From the NCBI GenBank assembly GCA_025617745.1, contig CM046854.1, positions 59,616,721 through 59,680,720 on the forward strand: a stretch of 64,000 nucleotides of DNA, given 5' to 3'. The position numbers were made by a program, and so were the translations under genes. The notes under the pieces were generated by a model, which saw only the letters and a list, made by a program, of their open reading frames with translations, ran no database searches and was not told the DNA's origin. This document shows, in pieces, positions 33,921 to 45,215 of the stretch. Source of the DNA: Heliocidaris erythrogramma (lineage: Eukaryota > Echinodermata > Echinoidea > Camarodonta > Echinometridae). The number at the start of each line of letters is the position of its first letter. The first letter of the stretch is position 1.

Positions 33921-35109
33921 CCCCGAAAAACATAGTATCTGTATTTTGCACAAACTGAGATATTGACAATCTTATGTTTCTACCAAAGGCACTCGAAAAT
34001 CAAATATTTTTTAAGATTCCTTCATTATGTAGTTATAGTCTATCTAGCTGTCTATTTTTGCATACATTTGTTTTGTTTTTAAGATATTAATAAAAATATA
34101 AATACTTTGTGGTTTCCCCTTGGAAAAGCGCAGTATCTACAAGTGAGTGAGAAATAAGGGTTGATTCGAATCCTTATAATTATTGATTAACCAAACAATA
34201 ATGCCTTGGTACCCATTCATTATGTACGTTTATATACCTTACTTTGATAATCTTTCCTAATCCTGTCATCTGATTGGTTGAAAGTGAAGGCGTGTTTTTA
34301 ACCATGCCCTCAAAAATGAACGATGCCCACGGGCAAAGTTAAATGTTGCTGCGATCCCCATTGGTTTACGTGTAAAAAAATCCTTTGTGCGAGCGCGAGG
34401 GCGGATACAATAATCGCCGTGCGATTTGATTGCTAAATTTAGAAGACCGTCGATCTTCTGTCTCGATTTATCTCCGATTTTTGTTTAGTTTATTAACAGT
34501 TTGATGATAATTTTTAAATGTGAGGACCCCATAAATGGTTTGACGCTTACCTGACTTTGTTCGGTATATAAAAGATAGATTGACTGCTTTAACATTTTAA
34601 TATTTACATTTCATTTCTTTTCTTCCTTCTTCATTTCTTTTTAAGATAGATGTTTTCCCTTTCCTTTTTGAAAAGTATTTTACTGTATTCCTTTGAAGTA
34701 TTCTTATTTTCTTTTTAAAAAAATCAAGATGCTATGTCATTCCTTCTTTGAAAGGTATTTTATTGTAATCATTTTGGTATAGCTCAGCATGGGGCTGCTT
34801 CTCCTTTCATCTTTTTTCTTACTTTTTTTTAGCTGCTGTCTGTTCTTAAGTATGTTTTATGTGCAAGGTATATTACTCTTTACATCTCCCTCGAAGGGTT
34901 TTATGGCCAGTTATTTATCTTTTTTATTCTGTACTTTTTAATTATTCTTTTTTGACTTGATATCGTTTTTTTTTTCTTCTACTTTTCTTGTTCATGTGTT
35001 TCTGTTTCATGTTTATTTCTTACGATGTATGCTGTTTTGTACGCTGTGACAGGTTTTCCCTACCCCAGTCCCCACCCCTTTCAATTTTCCTTACGATTTA
35101 CATCTTAAC
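33921..35109. other. intron sequence, T-rich; possible 5' UTR of the following LINE
   Basis: 34600-35100 is T-rich with partially repeated phrases (GAAAAGTATTTTACTGTATT, GAAAGGTATTTTATTGTAAT). It may be the LINE 5' leader. No exon is seen. Confidence 0.35.
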
Positions 35110-35129
35110 GGTTATGATTATCTTGATCC

Positions 35130-36188
35130 ATGGCGGTTGATGACATTCCTGGCTATGACTTAACCAATGACGAATTTTTAGATGCCTTTCAAACATTACT
35201 GCATTCCCATTATATCAATCCCGATAGTAATTTTGTCAATCATATGATCACTGCTCTAAATACTTATTATAAAGATTTTGAAGTCCCTTTTGATGATAAC
35301 GAACATGAGCAAGTTAACCCATCTTGTTACTAGACTGAAAATCAAGTTGTTCCTCACTTCTCAGACCCAAATGAGACTGTGTTTTCTTTGTTCCACACTA
35401 ACATCAGAAGCCTGAATAGTAATTTTGATTCCTGAAGTAATCTTCTTAACAGGTTTAGGTTAAATTGCTCCGTAATTGGCCTAACCGAAACTTGGCTCTC
35501 TGACACACCTCATTCATTATACCCCGTGGTTATGACCTAATAGTGAGTAATAGACCCAACAGATCTGGAGGAGGGGTGGCTTTGTATATTTCTTCTGATT
35601 TCAATTTTAATAATATAACTCTTTTAAACAAAATTAATGATTCGATTGAAACACTTTTTGTTGAAATTGATTTTGTAGGTAGAAAAAATATCGTAATTGG
35701 ATTAGTATACAGACCTCCCAATTCCAGTCACAATGATTTTTTGTTAAACATTCAAAACATTATCTCAAACCTATCCTACGTGGTAAGGATTGTTTTTTTT
35801 AAGGGGGATTTTAATGCCAATTTGTTGAAATACGACTCCGATGCCTTTATTCATGAATGTTATGAAACGTTTCTCTCGTCATCATTTGTACCACTAATAT
35901 TTAAACCAACTCGTATCTCAGAAAAATCTTCCACTCTAATTGACAACCTATAATACAAACATGCATCCTTTTCCACAAGCTGGAGTTGTAGTCTCCGATA
36001 TCACGGATCACTTCCAAATATTTGCGAACTTCCCCATTTTACAACAAACTCAACAACCCTCTAAAATTTATTCTAGGAATTTTTCTGAACGCAATATTAA
36101 CACTCTCAAAAACAGATTAGAGGAACTGGATTGGAGTAGTTTATATAATATTACTGAAGTTAATAGTTGTTTTGATGGGATAAATTAA
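35130..36188 (+). pseudogene. LINE N-terminus and AP endonuclease
   Basis: It reads FSLFHTNIRSLNSNF, SVIGLTETWLSDTP, RSGGGVALYISSDFNF, IVIGLVYRPPNSSHNDF, FFKGDFNANLLKY, FKPTRISEKSSTLIDNL and SDITDHFQIF. These are the complete series of AP-endonuclease blocks, spread over frames interrupted by stops and frame changes near 35330, 35430, 35540 and 35950. Confidence 0.78.
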
Positions 36189-36372
36189 CTACTTTATTTA
36201 ATGAATGTATCCCGATTAGAAAAATATATCATCGCAGTCGAAAAAGAACCCCCAAAACGCCTTGGATTACGGCAAGCTTACTCAGATCTATAAATAGGAA
36301 AAATAATCTTTATTTAAAATATAAAGCGAAGCCGACTGAAAGTTCCAAATCTAAATATTTAAATTACAAAAA

Positions 36373-37012
36373 TGTGACCCTCCACGACAAAACGACCAAT
36401 AAGTCGGAATTTTTCTAATTTCAGCATAGTTTGAAAGCTTAGATTCTTAGCTTTAAAATGATATATAACTTGTGTTGTATAGGCTAAGCAAACCCTTATA
36501 AATTACAGTGAGAATGTCCGAGTGTCAGACAATAGAAAAAACGGGCTCCAAAGAAGAGTGACCATTTAAGAGCGCCTAATCTGTGTCCTATTGTTTGTCG
36601 CACAAAAGGTTGAGTCAAAACTCCAAAGCCTACACTGTGAAGTACTCATTGGATTGGGTTGAAACTTTTCATACCTTTAGAATAGATATATTTCTTTCTT
36701 TCTGTAAATTTTGAATATCAGACAGTGCATAGTTTTTGAGCTATACCAGAAAACCGATGTGAAGTACGATCCCAGCAAGCTGACTCACAAAGTTTGAATA
36801 TGCAGGAAAAAATGGTCATTTTGAACGAGAGTAAAAACATATTTCAGCATGGTATTTTACCCCGAAATTTTGTCAGATGGTAGATTAATGAATTAACTTT
36901 CAGAAAATACCAAAAACTTAAACTTGAAATTTCCACCCAAACAACCTTTTTCAGCTGTTTACTCTAAAACTCCCATTGCGACTTATTGGTCGTTTTGTGG
37001 TGGAGGGTCACA
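36373..37012. mobile_element. 640-bp TIR element (TGTGACCCTCCAC ends) inserted in the LINE
   Basis: The ends TGTGACCCTCCACGACAAAA and its inverted counterpart (GACTTATTGGTCGTTTTGTG ... GAGGGTCACA) form terminal inverted repeats of about 33 bp. No transposase frame is present. The flanking LINE sequence (TTACAAAAA / AATACACTC) resumes on each side. The target duplication is unclear, so the superfamily is left open. Confidence 0.75.
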
Positions 37013-37084
37013 AATACACTCACAGGATTATTACGTAGAGAAAAAAGAAATTATTTTCACGCCAATTTATTCACTGTAAAATAA

Positions 37085-37630
37085 ATGCAAAATGTACATG
37101 AAAAAAAAATAATGAATGAAGTTTTAAATAAACATGATAGAAAAGACACAGTTTCTAAGATACAAATCGGTGATAAAACTGTTAACAATTTACAAGAAAT
37201 TTCAGATCACTTTAATAAATATTTTGTGGAGTTGGGTCCAAATTTAGCTAGCAAGATACCCGACAGTGATAAAAATTTTCTTGATTACTGACAAAACCCT
37301 AACCCTAATTCTATGTTTTTTTGCTCCTGTAATTGAAGGTGAAATTCTTGATATGGTGAATAACTTCACAAACAAACGTAGTTGCGGGCACGATGGTACT
37401 GATAATTTCATTACGAAGAAAACTATTTCATGTAGTATTGAACCATTTACTTATGTAATTTGTCTTTGAGAACAGGCGTTTTTCCAAATAGAATGAAATT
37501 AGCTAAAATAATACCCATTTTAAAGAAAGGCGATCCTCTTGTACTATCAAATTACGGGCCAATATCTTTATTGACTACATTTTTCAAAATATTAGAAAAA
37601 TATTGTTTTTTTTCTCGAACAGTAGTTTTT
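37085..37630 (+). pseudogene. LINE reverse transcriptase, N-terminal part
   Basis: It reads KIQIGDKTVNNLQEISDHFN and KYFVELGPNLASKIP (pre-RT), KRSCGHDGTDNF, then FPNRMKLAKIIPILKKGDPL and SNYGPISLLTTFFKILEKY (RT blocks 1-2), until interrupted at 37631. Confidence 0.78.
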
Positions 37631-39257
37631 AGCTCACCTGAGCCTAAGGCTCGAGTGAGCTATTGCGATGGAAATTTGTCCGTCGTCCGTCGTGCGTCGT
37701 GCGTCGTCCGTTAACTTTTTACATTTTCATCTTCTTCTCCAAAACCCATGATCGGAATTCAACCAAACTTGGTAGGAATCATCCTTAGGGGTAGGGGACC
37801 CAAAGTTGCTAAAATGGTACATGTGGCCCCCAGGGGGGGGGGGCCAGGGGGAAGGCCCCCAATTGTAGAAGCTATGTAAATTTCAAACATCTTCTTCTCC
37901 AGAACCAGGCATAGCTCAGACTTGGTATTGTGTATGGAGATACCTCTATAGATGAAGAATGAATGTTGTTCAGGAAATTTCTCTGAGTGGCCCTATAGGG
38001 GCCCTGTGGGGGTAACATACTGGAGGGGGGGCGCTGCCAGGCAAAATGTACATTCTGATCTTCTTCTCCAAAACACATGATCGGAATTCAACCAAACTTG
38101 GTAGGAATCATCCTTAGGGGTAGGGGACCCAAAGTTGCTAAAATGGTACATGTGGCCCTCAGGGGGGGGGGGGGCCCAGGGGGAAGGCCCCCAATTGTAA
38201 AAGCTATGTAAATTTCAAACATCTTCTTCTCCAGAACCAGGCATAGCTCAGACTTGGTATTGTGTATGGAGATACCTCTATAGATGAAGAATGAATGTTG
38301 TTCATGAATTTTTTTTCTGGGTTGCCCTATAGGGAGTCTGTGGGGTAACATACTGGAGGGGGGGGGCGCTGCCAGGCAAAATGTACATTCTGATCTTCTT
38401 ATCCAAAACACATGATCGGAATTCAACCAAACTTGGTAGGAATCATCCTTAGGGGTAGGGGCCCAAAGTTGCTAAAATGGTACATGTGCCCCTCAGGGGG
38501 GGGGGGGGGGGGGCCAGGGGGAAGGCCCCAATTGTAGAAGCTATGTAAATTTCAAACATCTTCTTCTCCAGAACCAGGCATATCTCAGACTTGGTATTGT
38601 GTATGGAGATACCTCTATAGATGAAGAATGAATGTTGTTCATGAAATCTCTCTGAGTGGCCCTATAGGGGCCCTGTGGGGGTAACATACTGGAGGGGGGG
38701 GGCGCTGCCAGGCAAAATGTACATTCTGATCTTCTTCTCCAAAACACATGATCGGAATTCAACCAAACTTGGTAGGAATCATCCTTAGGGGTAGGGGACC
38801 CAAAGTTGCTAAAATGGTACATGTGGCCCCCAGGGGGGCCCAGGGGGAGGGCCCCCAATTGTAAAAGCTATGTAAATTTCAAACATCTTCTTCTCCAGAA
38901 CCAGGCATAGCTCAGACTTGGTATTGTGTATGGAGATACCTCTATAGACGAAAAATGAAAGTTGTTCATGAATTTTTCTCTGGGTGGCCCTATAGGGAGT
39001 CTGTGGGGGTAACGTACTGGAGGGGGGTGGGGGTGTGGGGCAAGTTGTCCGCCATCCATAAACTTTTTACATTTTCAGCTTCTTCTCCAAAACCCATGAC
39101 TGGAATTTAACCGAACTTGGTAGGAAGCTCAGACTTGGTATTGTGTATAGAGATACCTCTATAGATGAAGAATGAAAGTTGTTCATGTGCTAGAGAGAAC
39201 ATGCACCAGATGTGAATTGATCCACCTCAGGTGAGCGTCGTTCCCCCTGGGGCTCTT
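37631..39257. mobile_element. non-autonomous element with ~330-bp tandem array, inserted in the LINE
   Basis: The left end AGCTCACCTGAGCCTAAGGC-TCGAGTGAGCT is itself palindromic. It is followed by GTCCGTCGTGCGTCGTCCG and by about four units of ~330 bp (AGAACCAGGCATAGCTCAGA at 37901, 38233, 38570 and 38897; spacing 332, 337, 327). The right end CACCTCAGGTGAGCG ... GGGGCTCTTG echoes the left inverted. Each unit contains a G run and AAAATGGTACATGTGGCCC. Minus-strand frames over it merely translate the array. LINE coding resumes at 39258. Confidence 0.78.
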
Positions 39258-39817
39258 GTTTCTAAATCAGAATGAAATTTTACCCGACTGTCAATTTGGT
39301 TTTAGAAAAAGTCATAATACATCACAAGCAATCTTGTCTTTCAACAACAAAGTTGCAACCTCTATTGACGATGGTACTCACACAATAGGAATGTTTTTAG
39401 ATTTTTCTAAAGCGTTCGATAAGATCGACGACAGAATTCTTTTACATAAACTGTCCCATTATGGAATTAGAAGCATCGTTTTAGATTGGTTTTTTAACTA
39501 TTTCTATGAACGCCAAAAATACGTTTCCATCGAAAATAAGATGTCAGACCTAAGAAATATTGCTTGTGGTGTACTTCAGGGGTCCATTCTTGGCCCATTG
39601 CTGTTTATTTTATTCATCAACGATTTCCCTAGATCATCGAATCTACCTTACCCAATCTTAATAGATAACATTCAAATACACCAGGTTACTACAACAAAAC
39701 TTTTAGGATCACTAATTGATGACAAACTTTCATGGAAGCATCACATTGATAACATATGTAAGGTTATTTCTAGAAATATTGGCATAATTAACAAACTAAA
39801 ATGGACATTGTACCGAT
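39258..39817 (+). pseudogene. LINE reverse transcriptase, central and thumb part
   Basis: It reads DCQFGFRKSHNTSQAILSFN, MFLDFSKAFDKIDD (catalytic Asp block), GVLQGSILGPLLFILFINDF, then directly LIDDKLSWKHHIDNICKVIS (thumb). The YADD block between them is missing, so an internal deletion has removed the second catalytic motif. The frame ends where a SINE begins. Confidence 0.8.
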
Positions 39818-40085
39818 GTGTTGGCTCAGTCAGTAGAGCGTCTGCCTCACTATCGGGAGGTCGTGGGTTCGAACCTCGGCCGCGTCATACCAAAAGACGT
39901 TAAAAGATGGGAGTTGCTGCTACCTTGTTTGGCGTTCAACAATTGAAAGGATAGAACAACGTCGATCTGGCGCTGCACAGTGGCTGCCGGGCCCACGATC
40001 AATTGGGCAAAAAGAATTTTCATTTCGGTTAATAAAATTTGGAATGGACTCTAATTGGATTATTATTATTATTATTATTATTATT
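39818..40085 (+). mobile_element. tRNA-derived SINE with (ATT)n tail
   Basis: The tRNA-like head has TGGCTCAGTCAGTAGAGCG (A-box arm), CTGCCTCACTATCGGGAG, and GGGTTCGAACC (B box, 39865-39875). A body and a 3' ATT repeat (40060-40085) follow. It is inserted at the end of the LINE copy. Confidence 0.75.
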
Positions 40086-41530
40086 TCCCCCAATATTCTT
40101 AAATCTTTATACTCCACGTAGTTCTTCCCTACTGAAACTACAGAATAAGCCACTTCGGGATGCAATCTGCGCATGAGCAGATAAAGGTCATCTGTACCAA
40201 ATTCTAAAACCCACTGACACTAATATTCGATATGTGCTCATGAATGTCATGTAATCATTATTCAATTATGCACTAATGGTGCATTACATGATATCCAGGT
40301 GGAAGTATTCTTTTTAAAGGGGGAAACAAAAGCTATTCATGAGGCACCTCTATCACTCCCAGAGTTATTTTTCTGAAGTGCGCATAAAGGGACCCTCCAT
40401 GTCTAAAATATCTGTGGATATTTGGGGTCATTTGTACAATCTCAGTACCATGCGCTAACCCCGAACTGGCTTATTCTTGCATGGGGGAACAGCGCGGCAC
40501 GCCTATTAGATAGAATTAAATTACTACAAAAAAAAAACTATGCGTATCATAATCAAGTACATTTTATTTTATACTAATAATATATTATAATAGTGTTTAT
40601 TAAAAAAATAAACTTACAAAACTCGACTTTTAACTTTCCCTCCGCCCCCCCCCCCTTCGCCCCTGTCACTATGTCATTTGTTATTGTTTGTTTTTGTTTC
40701 GTTTTTGTGTTGTTTTTACCGCCGCGCGAAGCAAGTGCGGTACTAATTTCAGTCGATTCTGTCCCCATGTTTGCTTGTTTGTTTCCTTGTTTGTTTGCTT
40801 GTTTGTTTGTTTGTTTGTTTGCTAGTGCTCTAAATTTTGAATGGTTCCATTTCAGTTCACCAAACTTTCAGCGAATCTTCATCTAAGTAATATGCGATTT
40901 CTTATTGAATTCCACGGTCACAGATGCATCTGATTTTTTTTAATTAATTTTTTTAATTATTTTTTTGGATTTTATAGCACCGAAGGTACAGCCCTTTATA
41001 TACACGTACCGTCATTGGACTGTGCATGGTATGTATTGAGTTATCGTATCCGCGCGCGCAACGGTGTGGATCAAAACTATTTTTGAGAGCTGTACGTAAT
41101 CTGCATAACAATCGCCGAGAGCTCAGAGCTCAAGGAGCTCAAGGAAACGTGATAGACAGTGACCGTGAGTAAGACGATAAAAAGGAAGCAAGAACCAAAA
41201 TCAGATATTTTCTTGAATGCAATGGGTGCAAGAACAGCATGATGTGATAAGGTAAGACACGTAGACTCTCGTTGATGTCGTTAGTGTGTAGTCCCACACG
41301 TTTTGTTTCACAGCCAAGGATAATAACGGCGCCCTGAGTGGGCCTAACTTACAGCCGAGTAGATCTAGACATAGACAGGAATAACTGTCTTTTCTGGGGA
41401 TTTATTTAAGACTTTCTGATATTTTTCGATTCTATCCCTAGGACATACAGTAGTTCGTTACCGCAGGCCTAACCACTCAGAGCACTCGGAGCTTTCATTT
41501 CAAAGATGATTTTTAGGTCTAGTTCATACG
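40086..41530. other. intron sequence; C run, TGTT microsatellite, GC-rich patch
   Basis: It contains a C-rich stretch near 40645, a TTTG microsatellite (40765-40825), and a GC/CpG-richer patch at about 41040-41400 with AGCTCAAGGAGCTCAAGGAA. That last patch could be a regulatory or untranslated exon region (a donor-like GGTAAGAC lies near 41250), but I have no coding evidence. Confidence 0.3.
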
Positions 41531-41720
41531 GCTTAGTCCGAAAGGGTGGGTAGCGTCGCGTCGCGTCGTGTTGACGCGAACGCAACCATTCGTCCAAAGC
41601 CCCCCCCCCCCCCCGTTTGGCCGAAAGGGTGCGTTGGGAGCGTCGGGTCGCGTCGCGTTGACTGGAACGCCACCATTCGTCCAAAGCACCCCCAGTTTTG
41701 CCGAAAGGGTGCGTTAATTT
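41531..41720. repeat. ~90-bp direct repeat (CCGAAAGGGTG...CCATTCGTCCAAAGC)
   Basis: Two full units and a third partial one: TCCGAAAGGGTG ... GCGTCGCGT ... ACCATTCGTCCAAAGC with a C run between. CG-rich and non-coding. Confidence 0.65.
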
Positions 41721-41774
41721 TTGTTTCTTCTAAATACAGTGTATTATTAGTGTTATTATTATTATTATTATCAG

Positions 41775-42260
41775 CGGTTCCACGATTTTGTAAAGGGAGA
41801 GGGGCAGAAATGCAGGGCTGTCATCAAGAGGATTTTGTAAAAGGGGGGGGGGCAGGATTGCAGGGCTGTCATCAGGGCGGATCAAAGATTTTGTAAAAGG
41901 GGGGGCACAGAAATGCAGGGCTGTCATCAGGGGCGAATCCAGGATTTTATGAAAAGGGGGAGGCACAGAAATGTAGGTCTGTCAGGGACGGATGCAGGAT
42001 TTTGTGAAAAGGGGGGGGCACAAAAATGCAGGTCTGTCAGGGCGGATGCAGGATTTTGTGAAAAGGGGGGCACAGAAATGCAAGTCTGTCAGGGGCGGAT
42101 CCAAGATTTTCTAAAAGGGGGGGGGGGCACAGAAATTCTTTGTCATCAGGGGCGGATCCAGGATTTTGTAGAAAGGGGGGCATGGAAATGCAGGTATGTC
42201 ATCAGGGGTGGATCCAGGATTTTGTAAAAGGGGGCGCACAGATATGCAGGTCTGTCAACT
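41775..42260. repeat. minisatellite of ~55-65 bp from a GGCGGATCCAGG transposon end
   Basis: About eight units of GGGCGGATCCAGGATTTTGT-AAAAGGGGGG-CACAGAAATGCAGGTCTGTCATCAG, varying mainly in the G run. The unit start matches the terminal inverted repeat of the element at 58831-59032, so a transposon terminus seems to have been amplified in tandem. Confidence 0.72.
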
Positions 42261-42384
42261 TTGGAAGGAGATCTGTATTTAAATTTCTCAGCAGTGGTTG
42301 GGGGGGGGGGGGGGGGGTGACGAGAATTTTTTTTTGCAAGCCCTCCAATTTTCCTCCCATAATTGTCTGACAAGCAACAACAAC

Positions 42385-42478
42385 ATTTTTACCTCTGGCA
42401 TTTTTACCTCTGGCAATTTTTTCCTCTGGCATTTTTACCTCTGGCATTTTTTCCTCTGGCATTTTTACCTGGCACCAG
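42385..42478 (+). repeat. short minisatellite TTTTTACCTCTGGCA
   Basis: Six to seven copies of a 15-17-bp unit alternating TTTTTACCTCTGGCA and TTTTTTCCTCTGGCA. Confidence 0.8.
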
Positions 42479-42529
42479 CGCATCAGCAATTAATTCTTAT
42501 TGAATGGTAATGAGGTGGGACACTACATC

Positions 42530-42800
42530 GCGCAGGCGCGGCGGTTCACTGTTGCTAAACAGTATCAGTCGTGACTTGGCCGTGAACCAGAATAGCCTGG
42601 TGGTTAAGTCGCTGCCCGCAAGCAGTAGATGACAGGTTCGAATCCCGCTGGTTCCAATTTTTTCTGACTTGTGTTTTTCATTACAGATCGAGCATACGAT
42701 CTTTACCACTGGGAGTAAAATGCCTAAAAATTTGTTTACAAATTAAAACTTCCTCCCATCAAGCTTCTTTGTTTACTAACCATTGTCTACGGCGGACCGT
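42530..42800 (+). mobile_element. tRNA-derived SINE, same family as 3825-4392
   Basis: It carries GTGAACCAGAATAGCCTGGT, the B box GGTTCGAATCC, and the body through AAATTTGTTTACAAATT and CTCCCATCAAGCTTCTT, to GACGGTCCGCCGTAGACAA-type 3' flank (inverted relative to copies 1 and 2). One base of the CCCGGCAAG loop is missing. Confidence 0.72.
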
Positions 42801-43318
42801 TTGGCCTTTATTTTACTTCCTTGTGGATCCCTCATGTATAATTGCTTACAATTGCCTACAGTTTCCTGCTAAAATAATTAATGAACTCGAAATAATTAAT
42901 TAATAATTGATAAGCTCAAAACAATGATGCACCCGAAATCCATTTTCTTTTATTACAATTGTGTATGTGATTAAAAAATAACGTCTTCCCGTATTTTTTG
43001 TTTGTTCAAATATTTTACAATCTAACCATTCCAGCGGCCAGTGTTTTGTACAAGCTCTGCTTCTTTTGCTGGTCTTTTTTTTTTCATTTCTTTTCTTTCT
43101 TTAAATCACACACTTGAATAACTATGTACATGTATTCAAATCGTTTTATAATCTAAATTGATTCTAATGAGTAATATTGTTGTCATGCGTTTCTCCGGTA
43201 TTCATGATTACTTGCTGATTTGTGTTTTTATTATTACTGATTTGTATTTACATAAATATTGATTTGTATGTTGACTGCTGAAAAGAATTGAAATAAAATA
43301 AATCTAAAAAATATTCGA
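42801..43318. other. intron sequence; possible retroelement 3' end
   Basis: AT-rich. Around 43250-43310 TTGTATGTTGACTGCTG ... AATTGAAATAAAATAAATCT resembles a transcript 3' end with A-rich tail, immediately before the hairpin at 43320. Confidence 0.3.
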
Positions 43319-43319
43319 G

Positions 43320-43436
43320 GCACAGTTGTTTCTATAGGCTCTCGGAGACCTTACATCCTGCTATGACCCCGATGCGCGCCGAGGGGTCATAGCAGGATTG
43401 TAAGGTCCTCTTGATCCTGAAGAAACAACTGTGCTT
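43320..43436. repeat. ~50-bp-arm hairpin (GCACAGTTGTTTCT...AGAAACAACTGTGC)
   Basis: The left arm (GCACAGTTGTTTCT ... CCTTACATCCTGCTATGACC) and the right arm (GGTCATAGCAGGATTGTAAG ... AGAAACAACTGTGC) are near-perfect inverted copies around a ~12-bp loop (GATGCGCGCCGA). TTGACTGCT at 43271 and AGCAGTCAA beyond the right arm may be an outer pair of arms split by the A-rich stretch. Confidence 0.7.
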
Positions 43437-44873
43437 CTCATAGCAGTCAATATATCTATAATATATAATTTAAAAGAAATATTAGACTCACTCACTAGAT
43501 TAGTCACTTTATGAATTAGAGGTCTAGACCTAGATTAGATAGAGATTCTGTCTCTGACTGATCTAAACGATTACACAATTGATACAGTCTGACTACATTA
43601 GATCTAACAGTTAGATTTTTGACACCATTATAATATTAGATAAGAGTACCATGCTTGCAAAAGTTAAAGTTAATATTTGTAAAAATGTAATGGCTCACTT
43701 ACACACAACAGTGTTTTCTCAGAATCATTTCACCAGAGTTGCTATGTATCCAATGTTGGATAAGGCTTAACTCTTACTGTGCCAAGGGGTTAAACTCTCT
43801 TCAAAATTTTACCAAAATGTGATCAATGCTTACTTTTCAAATGTCTGCCCTTCATTAACCATCTATTATTTCACAAAATATTGTGTACAAAATTTGTAGG
43901 AAACTATTACCATTTCTTATGATACCGAACATTACTTTACCCAACTATATGCATAAGAATTAATGAAAATTACATTTGAGTTCCCCCCCCCCCCCCCCCC
44001 CCACTATTTTGGAATTTCTCATTACTTTGTTTACTGGTGTTAATTTTGAAGTAAGGTAATATCTTTTTTTAAATCTGCAATTTTCTCTGAAAGGCAACAT
44101 ATAATCATAATCATATATTTAGAATGCTTTATTTATGCTCAAAGTTTTGATATACATTGACCACCATATACCTTTCCTGTGGTCGAGCAATTGGAGAATG
44201 AAAATGACAAGTCTATCTGTCACAATATGTGACATCGGCACTGAAAGAGTTAAAATAGCAATGTAAAATGCTCAACTTTCGAAAGAAATCGCGACTGTTG
44301 ATTGCTTTTGCTAAATTTCTCGAATATATTTTTTCTGGATTTTCGTTAATTTTGCGTCCCAGATACAGGAAGAAGTGAAAAGAATAACGTTTTTCAATAT
44401 TCCAAAGAAACTGTAACGTTCCATAAGGATTTTTTTCTATAGGATGTGATCAAGTTCCGGTTTGAGCTGTGAAAATGCCAAAAATAAAAATAAATCAATA
44501 TAATAATATGTTTTTTAAATTAAAAAAATCATCACTCTGTCGCTTTACTCCGTCGCTTGTATAATTATTTTATGATCAAACTTTGGCTACTTATCCAGGG
44601 TTAATATAATTTTTAACTTAATGCCATTACTTTTTTCTTTAAATTGAATACCAGAAATAATAATTATATGCTTATAAGTTTGGGCTGGGGTGCAAATTGA
44701 TTGTTTGCTCTGGGCGCCATAACGGAAGAAGGTTTGAAGAAAAAGATACCTGGTCAACATTTTTGTTGCGGTCAGCATTCTTGAAAGACCTATGTGTTTT
44801 TAAGATAATTTTTATTTATGGTATAATTTCCCATAATACTATATACTAGCTTCTCCTGATGAACCTTTTCCAG
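43437..44873 (+). other. end of intron 2; nothing coding supported
   Basis: AT-rich, with a C run near 43984 and repeated AGATCTAG/TAGATTAGA phrases near 43520-43600. It ends with the acceptor AACCTTTTCCAG. Confidence 0.35.
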
Positions 44874-45215
44874 TCATCCAAGAATGTATTGGAAAATATA
44901 TACACCCTGGAGCTTGCACTATCAACGTCGATTCAACATCAAACCTTACCTGCCTTGTGGAGGGATACTATCCGGACATCGAGCTCTTCTTCCTGCATGG
45001 ATCTGAAAAAGTGGCATCCCTTGAATATCTAGAATGGAACAACACAGTTGGGACGAAAAATAAGCATGTATCAGTTAGTATCAGCGTAAGTGACGAACCC
45101 TACCAATGCGTGGCCTCAGCATTGCCAGGAATTGATGGAAACAGAACCGTTTCGGTCTTTGTCCAACATTTCCAAGCAAATTCTCAACCACACCATGCTG
45201 CATCAGTTGCTATTT
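44874..45215 (+). CDS. Ig/death-fold receptor, exon 3: second Ig domain, C1-like start
   Basis: 342 nt, phase 1 to 1, the same size as the first Ig exon. The codon split across the intron reads G|TC (Val), continuing IQECIGKYIHPGAC, then NLTCLVEGYYPDIELFFLHG, then HVSVSISVSDEPYQCVASAL and a G-strand-like RTVSVFVQHF. Cys in NLTC and in YQC are the expected disulphide pair. LTCLVEGYYPDI resembles the B-C strand signature of C1-set domains (L-x-C-L-V-x-G-F/Y-Y-P), although the C-strand Trp is replaced by Phe. NLT, NNT and NRT are possible N-glycosylation sites. This is the membrane-proximal domain. Confidence 0.75.

Larger units (their letters stand above)
35110..39817 (+). mobile_element. CR1/Jockey-group LINE interrupted by two younger elements
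   Basis: LINE parts lie at about 35110-36372, 37013-37630 and 39258-39817. They are collinear and in one orientation: N-terminal region, endonuclease, RT. The gaps are filled by a 640-bp TIR element and a 1.6-kb tandem-repeat element. The copy has several frame breaks and lacks the FADD region. Confidence 0.8.

Noticed and set aside
37872-39059. repeated minus-strand frames ending AWFWRRRCLKFT
   Set aside because: Translation of the ~330-bp tandem array.
41040-41260. possible untranslated first exon of an alternative receptor transcript
   Set aside because: GC-richer patch and a donor-like GGTAAGAC are not enough. No reading frame or TATA element.
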